A stretch of DNA of 64,000 bases from Streptomyces hygroscopicus (lineage in GTDB: Bacteria > Actinomycetota > Actinomycetes > Streptomycetales > Streptomycetaceae). The translations under genes were made by a program, and so were the position numbers. The notes below the pieces were generated by a model that was given only the letters and a program-made list of their open reading frames with translations, was not told the origin of the DNA and made no database searches. The stretch is taken from assembly GCA_002021875.1 (NCBI GenBank), contig CP018627.1:6696001-6760000 (forward strand), written 5' to 3'. Below, piece by piece: positions 38,016-45,036 of this stretch (position 1 is its first letter; every line of letters starts with the position of its first letter).

Positions 38016-39167
38016 ATGGGTGAGCTGCATCCGCTGGGCGAGAACCTGCCCGAGGAGTGCCGGGCCTTCGCTGTGGAGCTGAGGAAGCTGTTCCTGGGGC
38101 TGGGGATCTCGGTGCGCAGATACGCCGTGCGCAGACACCGGGATCCGAGCACCATCTCGCGGTTTCTGAGCGGCACCCGCATCCCGCCGTGGGAGTTCGT
38201 CTTCGATCTGTTCACCGATCTCGCGGCGCGGCGGGGCGTCGCTCCCACCCCCGCCGCCATCCAACTGGTGCGGGAGCTGCACCGGGCCGCGGTCCGCACC
38301 AGCCGCTCCCCCGGGCATGCCATGGAGATCCTGCAGATCCAGCTGGCCGACGCCGACCGGGACGCGCGGGTGTCCATGGCGCACCAGGACGTGCTGGGCG
38401 AGGCGCTGCTGGACCGCAAGCACCGCATCGCCGATCTCGAGGTGCGGCTGAACCAGGCCGAGGCGGCATGGGCGACGGAGCGCGCCCGGGCGGACGCGCT
38501 GGAGCGGGAGCTCCCGGACCGGAAGGAGCTGATCAAGGAGCGGGATCTGCTCCGGCAGGAGGTGGGGCGGCTCACCGAGGAGCTGGAAGACGTGCGGCTG
38601 CGGGGCCGGCTGGCGGAGGAGCGCTGCCTGGTCCTGGAGCGCCAGCTGGCCATGGTGGAGTCCCAGCCCCCGGCCGCGGTGCCGCAGCCGGAGGACGAGC
38701 CCGCGGTCCCGGAGGGACCGGCGGCGCCCAAGCGGGGCACCGGGCCGCGGCCGAAGATCCTCGTGGTGGACGACCAGCAGAACAATCTGCTGGCCATGGA
38801 GGCCGTGCTGGCCACGCTCGACCAGGAGCTGGTGACCGCGACCTCCGGTCAGGAGGCCCTCAAGGCGCTGCTCGACCATGACGACTTCGCGGTGATCCTG
38901 CTGGATGTGCAGATGCCCGAGATGGACGGCTATGAGACGGCGGCCCACATCAAGCGGCGTTCCCGTAACCGCGACATCCCGATCATCTTCCTCACGGCGA
39001 TGGGCGCCGATCCCGAGAACGCCTCGCGGGGCTATGCGGCCGGTGCGGTGGACTACATGGCCAAGCCGTTCGACCCCTGGGCGCTGCGGGCCAAGGTCTC
39101 GGTCTTCACCGAGATCTTCCTGGAGCGCCGGCAGCGCCGTTCCCAGGGGGAGGACCCGGCGGGCTGA
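38016..39167 (+). CDS. HTH-coiled coil-receiver protein (reversed response regulator)
   Basis: 383 residues. N-terminal HTH of the XRE type (VRRYAVRRHRDPSTISRFLSG, residues about 32-55) followed by helical sequence. Residues about 125-215 are a long coiled coil (KHRIADLEVRLNQAEAAWATERA). After an acidic Pro-rich linker, a receiver domain starts near residue 246: ILVVDDQQNN, the phosphoacceptor Asp in LLDVQMPEMDGYE near residue 297, FLTAMG and YMAKPFDPW with the conserved Lys. All receiver residues are present. The order HTH first, receiver last is opposite to ordinary response regulators. No histidine kinase is adjacent. Start ATG 38016 follows AGGGGGA. Likely a phosphorylation-controlled DNA-binding regulator; the target is unknown. 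Confidence 0.88.
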   Translation: MGELHPLGENLPEECRAFAVELRKLFLGLGISVRRYAVRRHRDPSTISRFLSGTRIPPWEFVFDLFTDLAARRGVAPTPAAIQLVRELHRAAVRTSRSPGHAMEILQIQLADADRDARVSMAHQDVLGEALLDRKHRIADLEVRLNQAEAAWATERARADALERELPDRKELIKERDLLRQEVGRLTEELEDVRLRGRLAEERCLVLERQLAMVESQPPAAVPQPEDEPAVPEGPAAPKRGTGPRPKILVVDDQQNNLLAMEAVLATLDQELVTATSGQEALKALLDHDDFAVILLDVQMPEMDGYETAAHIKRRSRNRDIPIIFLTAMGADPENASRGYAAGAVDYMAKPFDPWALRAKVSVFTEIFLERRQRRSQGEDPAG

Positions 39168-39253
39168 GCCGGAGCCCCACGGCCCGGTGCGGGCTGGGTC
39201 GTGCCGGGCCGACGACCGGACCGGGCCGGGCTGATCCGGGGCCGGAGACGGGA

Positions 39254-39289
39254 CGAGGGGCGGGAGATCACCCGATCTCCCGCCCCTCG
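39254..39289. terminator. Bidirectional terminator
   Basis: A perfect 16-base-pair stem (39254-39269 with 39274-39289) around a 4-base loop ACCC. It lies between the receiver gene and the convergent DUF5324 gene and may serve both. Confidence 0.9.
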
Positions 39290-39324
39290 CGGAGGGCCGC
39301 GCCGGACGCCGTGTGCGGCGTCGT

Positions 39325-40047
39325 TCAGCGCTCGTCGTCCCTGCGGGCCTCGGCCTCGGCCTGCTTGGCCTGCACTTCGGGGTCGAGGGCGCTCTGGTCG
39401 CTGCCGTCCACCGCCGAAAGCCGCTCGCGGTCGCCCACCTCGGTCGCCGCCGGGGGCTCGACCAGCCAGTCGGGGTTGGCCTGCTTGTCCCACCACTTCC
39501 ACGCGGCGAAGACGCCCGCGCCGACCAGTCCGATGAAGGCCGCACGCTTGGCGACACGGGCGGCCCGGGCCCGGCGGCGGTGCTTCCTGGCCAGCTTCTC
39601 GATCTCCGCGGCCGTCACATGGGTGCGCAGCGCCGCGATGGCCGCGGCCGTACGGACGGCGGCCTCCTCGCGCGCCGGTCCGGCGGCGGCGCGCACCCCG
39701 GCCATCGCCTGCTCCATCCGCGGACCGGTGTAGTCGGCGGCGTGGCGGGCTGCCTTACGGGTGCGCTTGGCGGCCCGGGTGGCGGCCTGGTCCACCTTCG
39801 GCGGCAGGGTGCCGCGGGCCTGGTTGAGCCTGGGCTCGATATGGGCGTGGTACTGGGCACCGGCCGTGCACCGGGCCTGGTGCGCAGCGGTCGACACCTT
39901 CGGCGCCAGCCGTACGCGGGCCTCGTGCGCGTAGCGCGATGCGGTGTCCTTGGCCGTGCCGGCGTAGGGCGCCACCGCCTCCGCGGCGTGCAGGACGCTG
40001 CCCTTGGCTGTGCCGGTCGCGGCTCGCACGCTGTCAATGCGGGTCAC
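39325..40047 (-). CDS. DUF5324 family protein
   Basis: 240 residues from GTG 40047, which follows AGGAGGAGG. Ala/Arg-rich and helical throughout: the first ~125 residues consist of amphipathic repeats (TAKDTASRYAHEARVRLAPK, AATRAAKRTRKAARHAADY). One hydrophobic segment (RAAFIGLVGAGVFAAWKWW) near residue 170, then an acidic tail. The DUF5324 name is from memory. Similar Ala-rich proteins occur at this place in most Streptomyces; the function is unknown. A nucleoid- or membrane-associated role would be a guess. Confidence 0.78.
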   Translation of the reverse strand: MTRIDSVRAATGTAKGSVLHAAEAVAPYAGTAKDTASRYAHEARVRLAPKVSTAAHQARCTAGAQYHAHIEPRLNQARGTLPPKVDQAATRAAKRTRKAARHAADYTGPRMEQAMAGVRAAAGPAREEAAVRTAAAIAALRTHVTAAEIEKLARKHRRRARAARVAKRAAFIGLVGAGVFAAWKWWDKQANPDWLVEPPAATEVGDRERLSAVDGSDQSALDPEVQAKQAEAEARRDDER

Positions 40048-40343
40048 GGGATCCTCCTCCTCGGTGGCGTGGTCAAGCTCCCGGGTTCAGAGTCGTGCGT
40101 TTTCGTCGCGCGCTCTATTTGCCCAGTTTCGTGTTTCCATCCCAAGAAAGATCATGCCTGTTTGTGGAGATCATGCCCGTTCGCAGCCCGGCCAGCATGT
40201 GTGACCGGGCATCTGGGTCATAGGGAGGATTCTCGTTGAAACCACGCGGATCGGCGCGCCCGGCGCCGCCTCCGCGGCTACTCGTCGGCCTTGCGTCCGT
40301 GCGAGGATCAGGAGACGGAAGTGAAAACGATGGAAGGTTGATC
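40048..40343. promoter_or_regulatory. Divergent gap between DUF5324 and cyclophilin genes
   Basis: 296 bases that must carry both promoters. It is noticeably less GC-rich around 40100-40160 than its surroundings. I see no clear palindrome. The open frame upstream of the cyclophilin start (from 40236) has no family-like sequence and is not included in the gene. Confidence 0.5.
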
Positions 40344-40877
40344 GTGGCCGAGCAGCTTTACGCCACCCTGAAGACGAACAATGGCGACATCGTGGTCCGG
40401 CTGCTGCCGAACCACGCCCCCAAGACGGTCAAGAACTTTGTCGAACTGGCCGAAGGCACTCGCGAGTGGACGCACCCGGCCACTGGCAAGAAGGCCAAGG
40501 AGAAGCTCTACGACGGCACCGTTTTCCACCGGGTGATCAGCGGCTTCATGATCCAGGGCGGGGACCCGCTGGGTAACGGGACCGGTGGTCCCGGCTATGA
40601 GTTCGGTGACGAGTTCCACCCGGACCTGGCCTTCAACAAGCCGTACCTGCTGGCCATGGCCAACGCCGGCCCGGGCACCAACGGCTCGCAGTTCTTCGTC
40701 ACGGTCTCCCCGACCGCATGGCTGACCGGTAAGCACACCATCTTCGGCGAGGTCGCCGACGAGGCCAGCAAGAAGGTCATCGACGCGATCGCGGGCACCG
40801 CGACCAACCCGCGCACCGACCGTCCGCTCCAGGACGTCGTCATCGAGTCGGTCGTCGTGGAGACCCGCGAGGGCTGA
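40344..40877 (+). CDS. ppiA: Peptidyl-prolyl cis-trans isomerase, cyclophilin type
   Basis: 177 residues from GTG 40344, with GGAAGG 6 bases upstream; begins AEQLYATLKTNNGDIVV, the normal actinobacterial start. The cyclophilin core is complete: FHRVISGFMIQGGDPLGNGTGGPGY, the GTNGSQFFV segment and WLTGKHTIFGEV. No signal peptide, so cytoplasmic. Catalyses proline isomerisation in folding. The gene is followed 112 bases later by the rhomboid gene, with a hairpin between. Confidence 0.96.
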   Translation: MAEQLYATLKTNNGDIVVRLLPNHAPKTVKNFVELAEGTREWTHPATGKKAKEKLYDGTVFHRVISGFMIQGGDPLGNGTGGPGYEFGDEFHPDLAFNKPYLLAMANAGPGTNGSQFFVTVSPTAWLTGKHTIFGEVADEASKKVIDAIAGTATNPRTDRPLQDVVIESVVVETREG

Positions 40878-40898
40878 GCCCGTACGGGGAACTTTCAT

Positions 40899-40944
40899 GC
40901 CCCGCTTGTCCGTGTGAACAAGTGTCCGTGTGAACAAGCGGGGC
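40899..40944 (+). terminator. Hairpin with a tandem repeat in its loop
   Basis: 11-base perfect arms GCCCCGCTTGT (40899-40909) and 40934-40944. The loop and inner arms hold a 16-base unit TGTCCGTGTGAACAAG repeated in tandem at 40907-40922 and 40923-40938. It lies after the cyclophilin stop and before the rhomboid start. The duplication also creates a competing, shorter hairpin. Confidence 0.75.
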
Positions 40945-40988
40945 GGGGGAACGCCCGATCAGAAGTGGACAAGGGGCGAGGGGACATC

Positions 40989-41873
40989 ATGGAGGACCAG
41001 GCGGTCTGTTGCTATCGGCACCCCCAGCGGGAGACCGGCATCAGCTGCACCCGCTGTGAGCGCCCGATCTGCCCCGAGTGCATGATCAGTGCCTCTGTGG
41101 GGTTCCACTGCCCTGAGTGCGTCAGCGGACGGGTGCCCGCCGGGGCCGGGGCCTCGGCCGCCGGTCCCCCGCCGCGTGCCGCCCAGCCGCGAACCATGGC
41201 CGGCGGCACGATCACCTCGGACCCCCGGCTGATCACCAAGATCCTGGTCGCCATCAACATCGCGGTATGGCTCGCGGCGCTGTCCGCGGGCGACCGGCTG
41301 GTGAACGATCTCGACCTGGTCGGGCGGGCCTACGACCCCGGCGCGACGCAGATCGTCGGAGTCGCCGAGGGCCAGTGGTGGCGGCTGGTCACCTCGGTCT
41401 TCCTCCACCAGCAGCTCATCCACATCGCCTTCAACATGCTCTCGCTGTGGTGGATCGGCGGGCCGCTGGAGGCCGCGCTCGGCCGCGTGCGCTTCATCGT
41501 GCTCTACATACTGTCGGGGCTGGGCGGCAGTGCGCTGTCCTATCTCCTCGCCGCGCAGAACCAGCCGTCGCTGGGCGCCTCCGGCGCGATCTTCGGCCTG
41601 CTCGGCGCCACCGCCGTGCTGATGCGCCGGCTGAACTACGACATGCGGCCGGTCATCGCGCTGCTGGCGCTGAATCTGCTCTTCACCTTCACCTGGTCCG
41701 GAATCGCCTGGCAGGCCCATGTCGGCGGCCTGGTCGCGGGCACGGTGGTGGCGTACGGAATGGTGCACGCGCCCCGCGAGAAGCGGGCGCTGGTGCAGCG
41801 TGGGACCTGCGCCCTGGTGCTGCTCGCGATCATCGCGATGGTGTGGATCCGGACGATCCAGCTCACCGGCTGA
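40989..41873 (+). CDS. Rhomboid family intramembrane serine protease with N-terminal zinc-binding domain
   Basis: 294 residues from ATG 40989, with GAGGGG 5 bases upstream. The first 45 residues have four Cys/His pairs (CCYRHP, CTRC, CPEC, HCPEC), a B-box-like zinc-binding module. Six membrane helices follow. The catalytic Ser is in GASGAIFGLLG and the catalytic His in WQAHVGGLVAG, with the loop LIHIAFNMLSLW carrying the rhomboid His/Asn. All catalytic residues are present, so an active protease is expected. The substrate is unknown. It lies between cyclophilin and the crgA gene, convergent with crgA across a gap packed with DnaA boxes. Confidence 0.93.
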   Translation: MEDQAVCCYRHPQRETGISCTRCERPICPECMISASVGFHCPECVSGRVPAGAGASAAGPPPRAAQPRTMAGGTITSDPRLITKILVAINIAVWLAALSAGDRLVNDLDLVGRAYDPGATQIVGVAEGQWWRLVTSVFLHQQLIHIAFNMLSLWWIGGPLEAALGRVRFIVLYILSGLGGSALSYLLAAQNQPSLGASGAIFGLLGATAVLMRRLNYDMRPVIALLALNLLFTFTWSGIAWQAHVGGLVAGTVVAYGMVHAPREKRALVQRGTCALVLLAIIAMVWIRTIQLTG

Positions 41874-41981
41874 GCGGCGCGGTCGGCCGGCGCTCGGCAG
41901 GCCGCCGCGGATGTCCTCCCGTAGCGCCGTGGACGGTTCCCGGCGATCTCCGGCGCGTTGGGCCGAGCCGGGCCCGGTCAG

Positions 41982-42180
41982 TTGTCCACAGCAAGTGGTG
42001 GATCATGCGCAACCTGTGGAGAACCTGCGTACGACCCCCGACTGACCTGCGTTTTCGCAGGAAGGCGGGGGTGTGGACGATCGAACAGACGCCCGTCGCC
42101 AGTCACACCGGCGTCAACGCGGCGGAGGTTATCCACAGATCTTCTGAGTTTTCCCCGGCTGTGGATAACTCTGTGGACAA
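41982..42180. promoter_or_regulatory. Cluster of six consensus DnaA boxes outside oriC
   Basis: Within 199 bases: TTGTCCACA at 41982 (plus), TTCTCCACA at 42015-42023 (minus), TCGTCCACA at 42072-42080 (minus), TTATCCACA at 42129-42137 (plus), TTATCCACA at 42160-42168 (minus) and TTGTCCACA at 42172-42180 (minus). Four of the six match TT(G/A)TCCACA perfectly, better than the oriC boxes. The cluster lies about 19 kb from oriC in the convergent gap between rhomboid and crgA, so it is not a promoter of either gene. A DnaA-titrating or control locus is the simplest reading. The 335-base gap (41874-42208) holds nothing else. Confidence 0.9.
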
Positions 42181-42208
42181 CCCGGGGGCCGGCGTGGGGA
42201 CAGCCGGG

Positions 42209-42466
42209 TCACTTCCACTGGGTGGAGACGACGAACCCCGCGGCGATGAAGCCGAAGCCAACCACGATGTTCCAGTTGCCGAGCGACTCGACCGGCATAT
42301 CGCCCGTGGTCACGTAGAAGATGACGATCCACGCGAGGCCGATCAGGAACATGGCAAGCATCAGTGGTGCCACCCACCGGCGGCCGCTGTTCAAGTTGAT
42401 GCTGGCTGCCTGCTTCGCCGGCGGCGGCGTGAAGTCGTCCTTCTTGCGGATCCGTGACTTCGGCAC
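42209..42466 (-). CDS. crgA: Cell division inhibitor/regulator CrgA
   Basis: 85 residues from GTG 42466 with AGGAGAG upstream; begins [15 protein letters not shown], the conserved start. Two membrane helices: [21 protein letters not shown] and [19 protein letters not shown]. Known in Streptomyces to control FtsZ ring formation and septation, and in mycobacteria to bind FtsZ, PBPs and Wag31. The gene is divergent from DUF881. Its 3' side faces the DnaA-box cluster. Confidence 0.96.
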   Translation of the reverse strand: MPKSRIRKKDDFTPPPAKQAASINLNSGRRWVAPLMLAMFLIGLAWIVIFYVTTGDMPVESLGNWNIVVGFGFIAAGFVVSTQWK

Positions 42467-42611
42467 GAGGAACTCTCCTGTCGATGCGCTGCGTGACCGC
42501 GCGGGGATGTGTACGGACGGCGCCGGGGCGGGACAGCGACGGGGACCACGTCCCTCCCCCACACGTCCGTTAGCGTAGTCCTTCCGCGGCGTCGTAAGGA
42601 GTAAGGGTACG

Positions 42612-43382
42612 TTGAGCAATTCCGCTGACTCCCCCACCCCGGCGTCCCGCCGCCCCCGGTTCCGGCCCGTGCGACTGTTGACCGGCGCGGTCTTCGCGCT
42701 GGCCGGAGTCATCTTCTGGACCAGTTTCAACACGGCTCAGGGCACCAACATCCGCAGCGATGAATCGATGCTGCGGCTCTCCGATCTCATCCAGGAACGC
42801 AGCCGTAAGAACGGCACCCTGGACGACAGCACCGGCAAAATACGCTCCGAGGTCGACGCCCTCGCCCGGCGGGACAACGGCAGCACCCAGGCCGAGCGCC
42901 GCAAGCTGGCCGAGCTGGAGAAGACCGCCGGCACCAGGAAACTCTCCGGAGCCGGCCTTACGGTCACCCTCACCGACGCCCCGCCGAACGCCACCCCGCA
43001 GATCCCCGGCGTCCCGGATCCCCAGCCCAACGATCTCGTCATCCACCAGCAGGACCTGCAGGCCGTGGTCAACGCGCTGTGGCAGGGCGGCGCCAAGGGG
43101 ATCAAGGTCATGGACCAGCGGCTGATCTCCACCAGCGCGGTGCGCTGCGTCGGCAACACCCTGATCCTGCAGGGCCAGGTCTACTCACCGCCCTACAAGG
43201 TCACCGCCGTGGGTGACCGGGGCAAGCTGAGCGCCGCCCTCACCGCCTCGCCCGCGATCCAGAACTACCGCAGCTATGTCGACGCGTACGGCCTCGGCTG
43301 GAAAGTCGACCAGCACGACACGGTGACTCTTCCCGGCTACTCCGGCACAGTGGAGCTGCACCAGGCACAGCCCATCGGATAG
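42612..43382 (+). CDS. DUF881 family membrane protein
   Basis: 256 residues. TTG 42612 is the likely start, with AAGGAG about 10 bases upstream. One N-terminal membrane helix ([18 protein letters not shown]), then a coiled-coil segment ([34 protein letters not shown]), and the DUF881 domain with [23 protein letters not shown] and the [11 protein letters not shown] motif. The domain is presumably extracytoplasmic. Actinobacterial DUF881 genes often lie next to crgA and divisome genes; the function is unknown. It is followed 68 bases later by a sortase gene. Confidence 0.9.
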   Translation: MSNSADSPTPASRRPRFRPVRLLTGAVFALAGVIFWTSFNTAQGTNIRSDESMLRLSDLIQERSRKNGTLDDSTGKIRSEVDALARRDNGSTQAERRKLAELEKTAGTRKLSGAGLTVTLTDAPPNATPQIPGVPDPQPNDLVIHQQDLQAVVNALWQGGAKGIKVMDQRLISTSAVRCVGNTLILQGQVYSPPYKVTAVGDRGKLSAALTASPAIQNYRSYVDAYGLGWKVDQHDTVTLPGYSGTVELHQAQPIG

Positions 43383-43450
43383 CACCGGCGGACACCGGTA
43401 CGCGGCACGGGCCGGCGGCACGGGGTAAGCGGGGCGGACAGTGGGGGCCG

Positions 43451-44128
43451 ATGAGAACGCGGCTGATCGTCAGGACGCTCAGTGAGATCTGCGTCACCGT
43501 CGGAGCCCTGATCATCCTTTTGGTGGTCTACGTCCTGTACTGGACCTCGGTGCGGGCCGACCGCGCCATGGACGGCGAGATCGATCACCTCCAGGACCGA
43601 TGGGCCACCGGCACGGTCACCGCCGGCGCCGAGCCCTCGTCCGAGCCCCGCCGCTACGAGTCCGGCGGCTCCTTCGCGATCATGTACATCCCGCGCTTCG
43701 GCGCCGGGTGGGCCAAGCCCGTCCTCGAGGGCACCGCGACCGGCACCCTGAAGAAGGGGCTCGGCCACTACTCCCGCACCGCCCGCCTCGGCGCCCTCGG
43801 CAACTTCGCCGTCGCCGGGCACCGCCGCACCTACGGCGACCCCTTCAAGGACTTCCCCGCGCTGCGTCCCGGTGACGCGGTGGTGCTGACCGACGGCACC
43901 ACCTGGTTCACCTATCGCGTCGACCGGCGGCCCTACCGCACCCTGCCGACCGACACCGGGGTGATCGATCCGGTGCCGCGCGCGTCCGGTTTCCGGCGCC
44001 CCGGGCGCTATCTCACGCTGACGACCTGTGAGCCGGAGTGGGGCCACAGCCACCGCCTGATCACCTGGGCGCACCTCGACGCGACCCAATCGGTTGCCCA
44101 AGGCAAGCCCAAGGCTTTGTACAGCTGA
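43451..44128 (+). CDS. Class E sortase (first of three)
   Basis: 225 residues. N-terminal membrane anchor LSEICVTVGALIILLVVYVLYW, then a sortase fold. Catalytic His is in VAGHRRTYGDPF, the Cys in LTLTTCEPEW, and the Arg in SHRLITWAH; all three are present. Starts at ATG 43451. Class E sortases of Streptomyces anchor LAXTG proteins such as long chaplins. This copy has no counterpart that I remember in the S. coelicolor srtE1-srtE2 pair (which match the two later copies), so it is an extra member. Next is a small membrane protein, 84 bases on. Confidence 0.9.
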   Translation: MRTRLIVRTLSEICVTVGALIILLVVYVLYWTSVRADRAMDGEIDHLQDRWATGTVTAGAEPSSEPRRYESGGSFAIMYIPRFGAGWAKPVLEGTATGTLKKGLGHYSRTARLGALGNFAVAGHRRTYGDPFKDFPALRPGDAVVLTDGTTWFTYRVDRRPYRTLPTDTGVIDPVPRASGFRRPGRYLTLTTCEPEWGHSHRLITWAHLDATQSVAQGKPKALYS

Positions 44129-44212
44129 CCCTCCGGCCCCACCCCTCGCCCCTTACTCTGGTGCTGCACTCCGGTGCTGCAATCGACTTCGTCATCGGTG
44201 AGTAGGGATGGC

Positions 44213-44389
44213 ATGTACGGCTGGATCTGGCGGCATCTGCCGGGTAACGCATGGATGCGGGCGCTGATTTCGCTCGTGCTGGTGCTGGCGATCGTCTTCG
44301 TGCTCTTCCAGTACGTCTTCCCCTGGGCGGAGCCCCTGCTGCCGTTCAATGACGTGACGGTCGACGAGGGAATGGCGGGTCCGCGATGA
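44213..44389 (+). CDS. Small membrane protein between sortase and TrpG/PabA genes
   Basis: 58 residues from ATG 44213: MYGWIWRHLPGNAWMRALIS, one membrane helix (LISLVLVLAIVFVLFQYVF), and the end AEPLLPFNDVTVDEGMAGPR. The ribosome site AGTAGGGA lies just upstream. The stop overlaps the next start by 4 bases (ATGA), so it is translated with the glutaminase gene. Conserved in Streptomyces at this spot; the function is unknown. Confidence 0.8.
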   Translation: MYGWIWRHLPGNAWMRALISLVLVLAIVFVLFQYVFPWAEPLLPFNDVTVDEGMAGPR

Positions 44390-45036
44390 GCGCGCGCATC
44401 CTGGTCGTCGACAACTACGACAGCTTCGTCTTCAACCTCGTCCAGTACCTCTACCAGCTCGGCGCCGAGTGCGAGGTGGTGCGCAACGACGAGGTCTCCC
44501 TCGCCCACGCCCAGGACGGCTTCGACGGAGTCCTGCTGTCCCCCGGGCCCGGCACCCCGGAGGAGGCTGGGGTCTGCGTCGACATGGTGCGGCACTGCGC
44601 GAGCACCGGCGTACCGGTGTTCGGCGTCTGCCTGGGGATGCAGTCCATGGCCGTCGCCTACGGCGGCGTCGTCGGGCGGGCCCCGGAGCTGCTGCACGGC
44701 AAGACCTCGCTGGTGACCCATGAGGGCGCCGGCGTCTTCAGCGGACTGCCCACGCCCTTCACCGCCACCCGCTACCACTCGCTGGCCGTGGAACGGGGGA
44801 CGGTGCCCCCGGAGTTGGAGATCACGGCCTGGACGGAGACCGGCATCGCCATGGGGCTGCGCCACCGTGAACTGCGGGTCGAGGGCGTCCAGTTCCACCC
44901 CGAGTCGGTCCTCACCGAATGGGGCCATCTGATGCTCGCCAACTGGCTGGTGGAGTGCGGGGACACGGATGCCGTGGGGCGGTCCGCGGGGCTCGCCCCG
45001 GTGGTCGGGGCGGTCGGCGGTAAGGCCGGCGAGTGA
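44386..45036 (+). CDS. TrpG/PabA class glutamine amidotransferase component
   Basis: 216 residues. Class I glutaminase: catalytic Cys in VFGVCLGMQ near residue 84, His in QFHPES near residue 168 and the PGPGTP oxyanion region LLSPGPGTPEEAG. It supplies ammonia for anthranilate (TrpG) or aminodeoxychorismate (PabA) synthesis; which one cannot be told from the sequence, and no component I gene is in the window. It is 4-base overlapped on both sides by the small membrane protein and the large sortase, so it is locked into the sortase operon. No reason for this arrangement is known to me. The C-terminal ~25 residues are a Gly-rich extension. Confidence 0.93.
   Translation: MSARILVVDNYDSFVFNLVQYLYQLGAECEVVRNDEVSLAHAQDGFDGVLLSPGPGTPEEAGVCVDMVRHCASTGVPVFGVCLGMQSMAVAYGGVVGRAPELLHGKTSLVTHEGAGVFSGLPTPFTATRYHSLAVERGTVPPELEITAWTETGIAMGLRHRELRVEGVQFHPESVLTEWGHLMLANWLVECGDTDAVGRSAGLAPVVGAVGGKAGE

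Noticed and set aside
40236..40343. Upstream extension of the cyclophilin gene
   Set aside because: Pro/Arg-rich sequence unlike the family; GTG 40344 has a good ribosome site and the normal N-terminus.
40914..40988. GTG 40914 as the rhomboid start
   Set aside because: It falls inside the repeat-bearing hairpin and lacks a ribosome site; ATG 40989 follows GAGGGG.
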